From: Xiphydria camelus | Lineage: Eukaryota; Arthropoda; Insecta; Hymenoptera; Xiphydriidae | Assembly (NCBI GenBank): GCA_963678675.1 | Contig: OY783198.1 | Span: 19,082,684-19,146,683 of the forward strand | Direction: 5' to 3' | DNA length: 64,000 bases | Shown: positions 58,257-64,000 of the stretch, piece after piece | Position numbering within the stretch: position 1 is the stretch's first letter | Layout of the letters: each line of letters begins with the position of its first letter | The notes under the pieces: generated by a model | Seen by the model: only the letters and a program-made list of their open reading frames with translations | Told to the model about the DNA's origin: nothing | The model's database searches: none | Made by a program: the position numbers and the translations under genes

Positions 58257-58475
58257 CACTGTCAAAAGTAACTTCGTTGATTTGACCAAAATCCCGAAGA
58301 TGATGACCAAACCATTTCGTGAAACGTGGATCCTGCATCTGTTTGATTAAATTGGCCATTTTTAGTTGAAATAACTAAATATTTGGTTCAACTGATCGGT
58401 ATTTTCGTTAGAATAACTAAACGCGTTCAACTAGATACGTTTTGTTATTTTAACCTAATTATATCTTTCTCAGTA
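58257..58475 (+). mobile_element. GAATAACTAAA-family MITE, copy E, TA duplication
   Basis: CACTGTCAAAAGTAACTTCG at the left, AAACCATTTCGTGAAACGTG, GGATCC, TTTTTAGTTGAAATAACTAA, TTGGTTCAACTGATCGG, and TCTTTCTCAGTA at the right. TA lies on both sides. The cleanest uninterrupted copy. Confidence 0.75.
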
Positions 58476-59666
58476 TAATCTTAAATCGCGGTAGATATTT
58501 CTGCTTTCCACACAGCCACCCGCTTTGTTAACTAACGAGTCTCATTGTCAGCTGAACCGTGCGAGCCGCGACAGCGGAACAAACTGCCGCGGCAATATTT
58601 CCATCCTAACAATCGCTCCTTACACGATGAACGCGTTACAGGTATACTCACCGGTCCGCATGAATCAACCAGCCGTATAAGTTTCGTTCCAACGACCGAA
58701 GTAAATTTCAATTAGCCGTGTACGATCGTTCATCGCATCGCACGATTATACCACGCCCCAATTTTTATTTCCATTTCCACCGCCACGGTGTCATCTGCAT
58801 ACGTTTCCCCCGATTCCGCTTTCGCGCACGTACACGGCACCGCACGCGTATTTTACGGTGTCGCGGTCAGATTACGGGCTTAATTAGCATGGGATTACAT
58901 AATTAATCACCCGATTAATGCGCCGAGGCGTAACGTACGTCCAGCAGAATCGCGACTCGTCATCGCGATCACCACCACGGGCCTCGCCGCCGCCGTCATC
59001 GTCGTCGTCGTCGTCGTCGTCATACGGATCGCCATCATCATCCCTCCGGCTCGGTCCTCCGCCGCACAGCCGCGCCCCAGCCGTCGCGTCGCGTACGCGG
59101 TCCCGCGCTGGACACTCGTCATTTCGCATTCACGGTGGTAAGCTGGACCGCGTGAGCACCACCTGTTTATCTATTGTCGCGGTAATTGATCACGATCGTC
59201 CCCCCGGTTAACAATTAGAAGCCCTGGCATAATCCGTCGCGCGTAACCGCCATCGGTATAACGCAATCGTTGCGCCGGGACACGGGTCACCGGTTCTCGA
59301 GTTATGCTCGGCTACGCGCGCCCACACATCCGCGGGAACGCATATTTAAATGCGTCGCGCCTCGTGCCGTTCGATGCGCGTTGTCACATCGCGTTATACG
59401 CGTATCTATAGGTATATCTTCGATCGGCTGTGTGGCCGGTTATATTTCTTGGCCGTTAACGAGCCGCGACCGAGGCGCATATGTAACGCAGGGGACATAA
59501 ACGCGGCGGGTCTCTCATGATAACTGGTTGATAACGTATACGTCGGGGTGCGCGTGTGTTGGTTTCATGCGGTACTGTCGATGCGGTCTGGCGGTACCCG
59601 GGGGGGATATTCGTTAGTTTTCAGTCCTGTGGTTACTTATTGCTATTCCCGCTTTATTCTGTATGT

Positions 59667-59707
<41 letters not shown>

Positions 59708-60011
59708 GTCGTGTGGAGATATCGCGACGGGGTATGGTGCGATTTTTTATTTGGGTGCCGATATAGCCTTCGAGGCTTATTACAGAAATCTCGTAAATTT
59801 AGAATTATAATTACAGCTTAGGGGGAAGTTGCGTTCGTAATGGTAATAATGTTATATTAATTGACGATTTACGCGCGATAAATTGAGGGATATTGGAAGG
59901 TGGAGTGAGAAATCTACAATATGTGTGGGGAAAAAAAACTATAAGAAATCCTGAATATTTCATACGCTTAAAATTTTTTTTTCTTTTGACGTATGAAAGA
60001 CATCGAGATTA
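58476..60011. other. no gene seen; (CGT)n and (TA)n tracts
   Basis: A (GTC)n run at 58998-59021 and (TA)n at 59674-59704. Overlapping Arg/Ser ORFs across the trinucleotide run are artefacts. Confidence 0.5.
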
Positions 60012-60527
60012 CACGGAGGAAAGTCTGTGGTAACCATTCTCATAATCAATTTGATGAGATTGAATTATTGCGGTATATGACGTTTAGAGAGAGTATAGGT
60101 ACTATAAATATCTTGGTATTTACTACACCGAGAAAAGAGCTTATCGATATTTAAGAAATGTGATTTAAAATATTATGTACGGCGAAATAAATATTTCACT
60201 AGGATAGGAAAATATACCTATGGTAATTATTCAACTATTTATTTCATTTAAATGGTTGCCTCTCAAAGGACTAGTTATGCTAAATAAATATTGTATTATA
60301 ATAGTTAATGAATATTTATTCGATCCAATAAAATGTTTATTTCACCATATTCAAACAAACATTTATTAACTAAAAACAAACTGTTTTCTCGATTTAAAAG
60401 TATTGTCACATTTGCTATACTTTTAGTAAATGTCGTCATATTTATAATACTGAACGTTACATACCGCAATAATTCAATCTTACCACATGTGGATTGTGAG
60501 AATGGCTAACACAAACATTTCTCCGTG
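60012..60527. mobile_element. CAC-end MITE with TA duplication, outer
   Basis: CACGGAGGAAAGTCTGTGG at the left and the inverse ACAAACATTTCTCCGTG at the right. TA flanks at 60010-60011 and 60528-60529. Arms continue with AACCATTCTCA and AGATTGAATTATTGCGGTAT and their inverses. A second element is nested at 60126-60392. Confidence 0.8.
60126..60392. mobile_element. CACCGAG-end MITE nested in the previous element
   Basis: CACCGAGAAAAGAGCTTATC at the left and an eroded AAACTGTTTTCTCG at the right. Interior ATTCGATCCAATAAAATG parallels CATTTTATTGGATCGAG at 51393, so it is of the same family as 51365-51591, again nested in a CAC-end element. Confidence 0.65.
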
Positions 60528-60529
60528 TA

Positions 60530-62801
60530 GGTATCACTATTTCTCCCATGTGATCCTCATATTATAAACATATTTATACATATAATGATAACATCTATTC
60601 CTTACGTGTCTGCAATTCTCTCTTGCCGCAAAAAGCCGAAAAAAAGGACGAAAAACTCTCGAGGAAGCGTCGTGTTGCAGTCGGGGGGACCTGGAAAAAA
60701 TTAGAACAGCGCCATACAGTATATCTCCCTCTCGATTCCTTGCAAGAGGACGAGAACGACGCGGTAATAACATAAATAAACGTAGGAAAATCGCTCGACG
60801 AGTTATATAAACCCCCCTCCCTCCATATATCTCTACCGTTCGCGCGTATATACTCTCGCGACTTTCCATCCCTGATCAAACTTATGGGGTTGCGGGGTGG
60901 CGTATCGATTTAATTATGCAAAGCACTCGTAATTCTTTCGCCGCGTGGTGTTTTCGCGCTTCTCGCGCGTCGACGGAACGCGATACGTATATACATATGT
61001 ACATTTTCGCCACGAGAGGAATAAGCGCGCCTGAGGGTGAGAAGGGGTTTTATCCCTCTCACGATGAAAGCAACTCGAGCGGAGCTTCGCTAGACCTCGT
61101 CATCGCGATTAATCGCTCGTTTTAATCGGAAGGCTGTGTACGTCGAGGTGCATTAGCATCCGATTGATTTCGCGAGACCCATAAATTCCTCCCTCTTTCG
61201 CATAAATAAACCGTAGCTCCCGGCGCAAGTAAGAATATCCCGCGTTTCTTATATATCTTCGCTTCCTTATACCCTGTTTACTCGTACAGTCGGAGGAAGC
61301 GATTAGAAACCGGCATCAATCTCGATTTAGGTGTATCTCCGTACCCAGGCATTCATCAGCGGTAGAGGAAAGAAAGGCTGATCTCGGAAGACACGCGCGA
61401 TTGAGTTACGTTGATTTTATTCGGCTTTTATTCCGCCCGCGGGCTCTGTTTAGCTTTATTTCCGCTCGCCTGACTCGCCTGCCACCGGATTAACGTCATT
61501 GCGCTTTTTAAGCAGGCAATTTCCTAATTCGCCGGCCCGGACTCCTGATTTATCGGCGATCCCGGGCGCGGCCCGCTTATTCGATCCGCGGGTTCGTGAT
61601 TTAGGGACGCGTTACTCGTCACGCGCTTTCTGCGTTCATCCCTCTCGGTTTTACTTGGCGAGACGAATTTATCGGGGCTCTGATTTTAATTCGTAATTGA
61701 ATTCGTGCTTGATATCTACATGGTTTCTCAGTTCCAATTGGGAAGGAAACGATTGAAATCGTCAAAGAGCATGCGGCATTTAAATGAGAAATTGATCTTT
61801 AGAGTTTTTTTTACTCATAATTTTATTAAATGATAGAAATGCACGTATTTTTATCATAGAAAGTCCTTATAGAATCATGTACCTAAGGAGAGCTGAATTT
61901 TTTTACGTCTTCAATTCGACATCGAATCGAATTAGTCAAGCGAAGAAAATTTTGCAGAGAACTTGCAAACGTTCAATCAATACCGATACAATTGCTTTCC
62001 TTCCTCGCTCTTCAATTCAACGCAGCGTAAAGATCGGTCTAGCCGCAGTTGAGGGTGAGGTTTCGAGAGATCACTTCGAATCCATGACACCATCAATTTC
62101 TCTCGATCGAGATCCGTGTCTGTGCGAGCGAATCGTATCCGAACGTTTAGCGTGATACGGATGAGAACACCCCTGCTCGTTCGTTTGATATTTAGCTGGC
62201 AGTGCGCGCGTCACGCGTCATGAACCACGCATCTATGCTCTCGGGAGCATTCATGATACGGGTGATGGCGAGACACGGTGTTTAGTGCAGGTCAGAGAAT
62301 TTTGTGAAAAGTTTGGAAAATTATTTTAATCTACGTAGGTATTCGTAAGCTTCGGGGAAAATTTTTCATTTGAAATTAAAGGTCTGTATCTCGGTCACGT
62401 GATCAATCCTGATCACGTACTCCGGCTTCACCAACTAGGACATGATCCTTAATCCATTATACTTCACATTCGATGTATTTCTTTCCCGCTTGTTGGATTT
62501 CTGTTGATATCTATTACCGTCCAAAATTCAATTACCTTGTGGAATCTTATTCTACCTGTCCAGAGGGGACAATTCATTGAATAACGGCTCTTTCTCGAAA
62601 GCATAGAAATGAGGGGAAATGTTCCTGCCGGGACTTTCCGTCGGTAAAAACTCAAAGGGTAGCAACCACGCTGATCCCCAGGTATTCGCGTCGTCTTCAA
62701 TGGCCTACTTAAGTGTCTCAGTCTTATAGAGATCCTCGAACCGAGTACACGTACCTTCTGACTGCAGTAGAGTCAATAGTGTTAATAAAATAGCGGAGTG
62801 A
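60530..62801. other. no gene seen
   Basis: No recognisable ORF. A small palindrome (ACGTGATCAATCCTGATCACGT in two halves) lies near 62398-62419. Confidence 0.45.
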
Positions 62802-63056
62802 AATTGAAGGCACCAATGCAAAAAGTGCCTAAGTCACATTTTGCCGTCTTCGAGAAAAACGCGTTTGAAAAGTACGACAGTAATCTTAATTTTATTTAAA
62901 ACCACTCGTTCTAATAGTAATAAAATATAATGTGTTAAAAAATCAAGTAAATATTAGCAAACGTAACATTTTCAAGAAGATAAGAAACTTCAAAAGCGTT
63001 TTTCTCGAAGACGGCAAAATGTGACTTAGGCACTTTTTGCATTGGTGCCTTCAATT
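62802..63056. mobile_element. MITE with 61-bp near-perfect inverted ends
   Basis: GAAGGCACCAATGCAAAAAG...GAGAAAAACGC at 62802-62862 and its exact inverse at 62996-63056. AATT is at both outer edges and may be a 4-base duplication or part of the repeat. The ends look the least diverged of any element in the window. Confidence 0.85.
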
Positions 63057-64000
63057 GTAAATCGTGGCTCAAATTATTTTCTAAACCCCATCATCCAATG
63101 CCGCTAATTACCAAATTCACTTTAACGTCGATGAACTATACGATCCATAGATTTATGAACCAATTTCTGCCCACATTATTTAATTACGCTTTAAATACAT
63201 CGATGAAAATTAACAACGCGTTAACAAAATCATTCCTTTTCGGATCAAATGTACCAACGCAGGAAACAAATTCTAAAAGATCTGGAGTAACAGCGAGGAA
63301 TTTTACTCTCAAATTGGACTAGACGTCACGGTAGACCTTCAGCTGGATGCGCGTGTCGCGTGTACACGGGGGGACGCGTCTAACTTTCGGCACGGGGGGT
63401 TGGCGCGCTCACCCCGGGATTTTGGTCTCGGTTCGTGGCTCGGACGGTCACACCCCCGTCTCGTTGCCGAGGACCCCAGGAGGGAGGGGAGGTTCGATTC
63501 TATCAATCATAGCTACAAACGACTCTACGAGGCACACGCGCGGTCGACTCTGTCTTTCGTCCGTCTGTTAAACCGTGCCGGAGAAACGTGACGATGACAG
63601 GCGACCATGAATTATGGAAGCTTAAATGACGCTAAGCTGCAGTGCACCTCGCACACGCGGGTCTCTCTTGCTCTCTCTCCTTGTTCCTCTCGTTTTCTTT
63701 CATGGTATCTACCTATCTATCTATTCTTCTTTTGTTCTCGCTCGAGTTCCTTAACGAGACGACAATCCCGAAAAATTGTTATAAATGTCATTTTCTTAAA
63801 CACCTGATATAGGTATCGCTTGATATATGGCAAAAGGAATACTACAATTTAATAGTTCTAATAAAAAGAATCGTCATCAAATGTATCAAATACTACCGAG
63901 GAATTTGTTCAAAATAATAACAAATATTTATTTCGTTATAAATGTTCTTGAAATGTTGGTTAAAAAATAATACACATAATAGGTATTATAGATTTTTGGG
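63057..64000. other. no gene seen
   Basis: Right end of the window. Short ORFs only, no domain, no splice pair. Confidence 0.45.

Noticed and set aside
58884..59211. Asp- and Ser-rich ORFs on both strands
   Set aside because: They are translations of a (GTC)n trinucleotide run.
1..64000. CRISPR array or prokaryotic operon
   Set aside because: No regularly spaced identical short repeats with unique spacers, and introns and a metazoan gene set exclude a prokaryote.

Overview
The window is animal genomic DNA, almost certainly from an insect. Four intron-containing genes can be rebuilt with GT-AG introns (one GC-AG), and each matches a metazoan family: DTWD1, ribosomal protein L35A, a BTB/POZ C2H2 zinc-finger protein and DONSON (Drosophila humpty dumpty). 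The BTB N-terminus is the insect-specific type (start, then NLTWNNH). Short introns, CpG-rich intergenic DNA, many GA/CT microsatellites and swarms of short inverted-repeat elements suggest a hymenopteran, perhaps an ant. That placement is inference.

Layout. 1-11.6 kb: no convincing coding gene, one possible 5' exon running off the left edge, and several inverted-repeat (foldback) elements. 11.6-14.9 kb: compact gene block with a 375-bp TA-flanked hairpin element just upstream of Dtwd1 (+, four exons), a small reverse ORF, then RpL35A (+, three coding exons). 15-28 kb: AT-rich repeat country with tandem duplications, nested MITEs (short non-autonomous DNA transposons) and a possible decayed reverse-strand gene. 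28.1-30.3 kb: BTB-zinc-finger gene (-, five coding exons) with a mariner remnant upstream and probable 5' UTR exon near 32.2 kb. 35.3-37.5 kb: DONSON (-, six coding exons, 569 aa). 38-64 kb: no convincing protein-coding gene, but many mobile-element copies, including a TTAA-flanked piggyBac-like element, a 1,014-bp solo LTR with an AATAC target duplication, and MITEs inserted into one another.

Functionally the genes are housekeeping: tRNA acp3U modification (DTWD1), the large ribosomal subunit (RpL35A), replication initiation (DONSON), plus one transcription factor. They sit together as neighbours, not as a pathway.

The most notable material is the element landscape. One group has CAC-type ends and 2-bp target duplications (CG, CG, TG, CA, TA, TA, TA). 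The piggyBac-like element carries two inverted arms, each holding a tRNA-like sequence with A box, B box and T-run, around a cysteine-rich coding fragment. Nested insertions allow relative dating. All coordinates come from reading the sequence; no alignment or database search was run.
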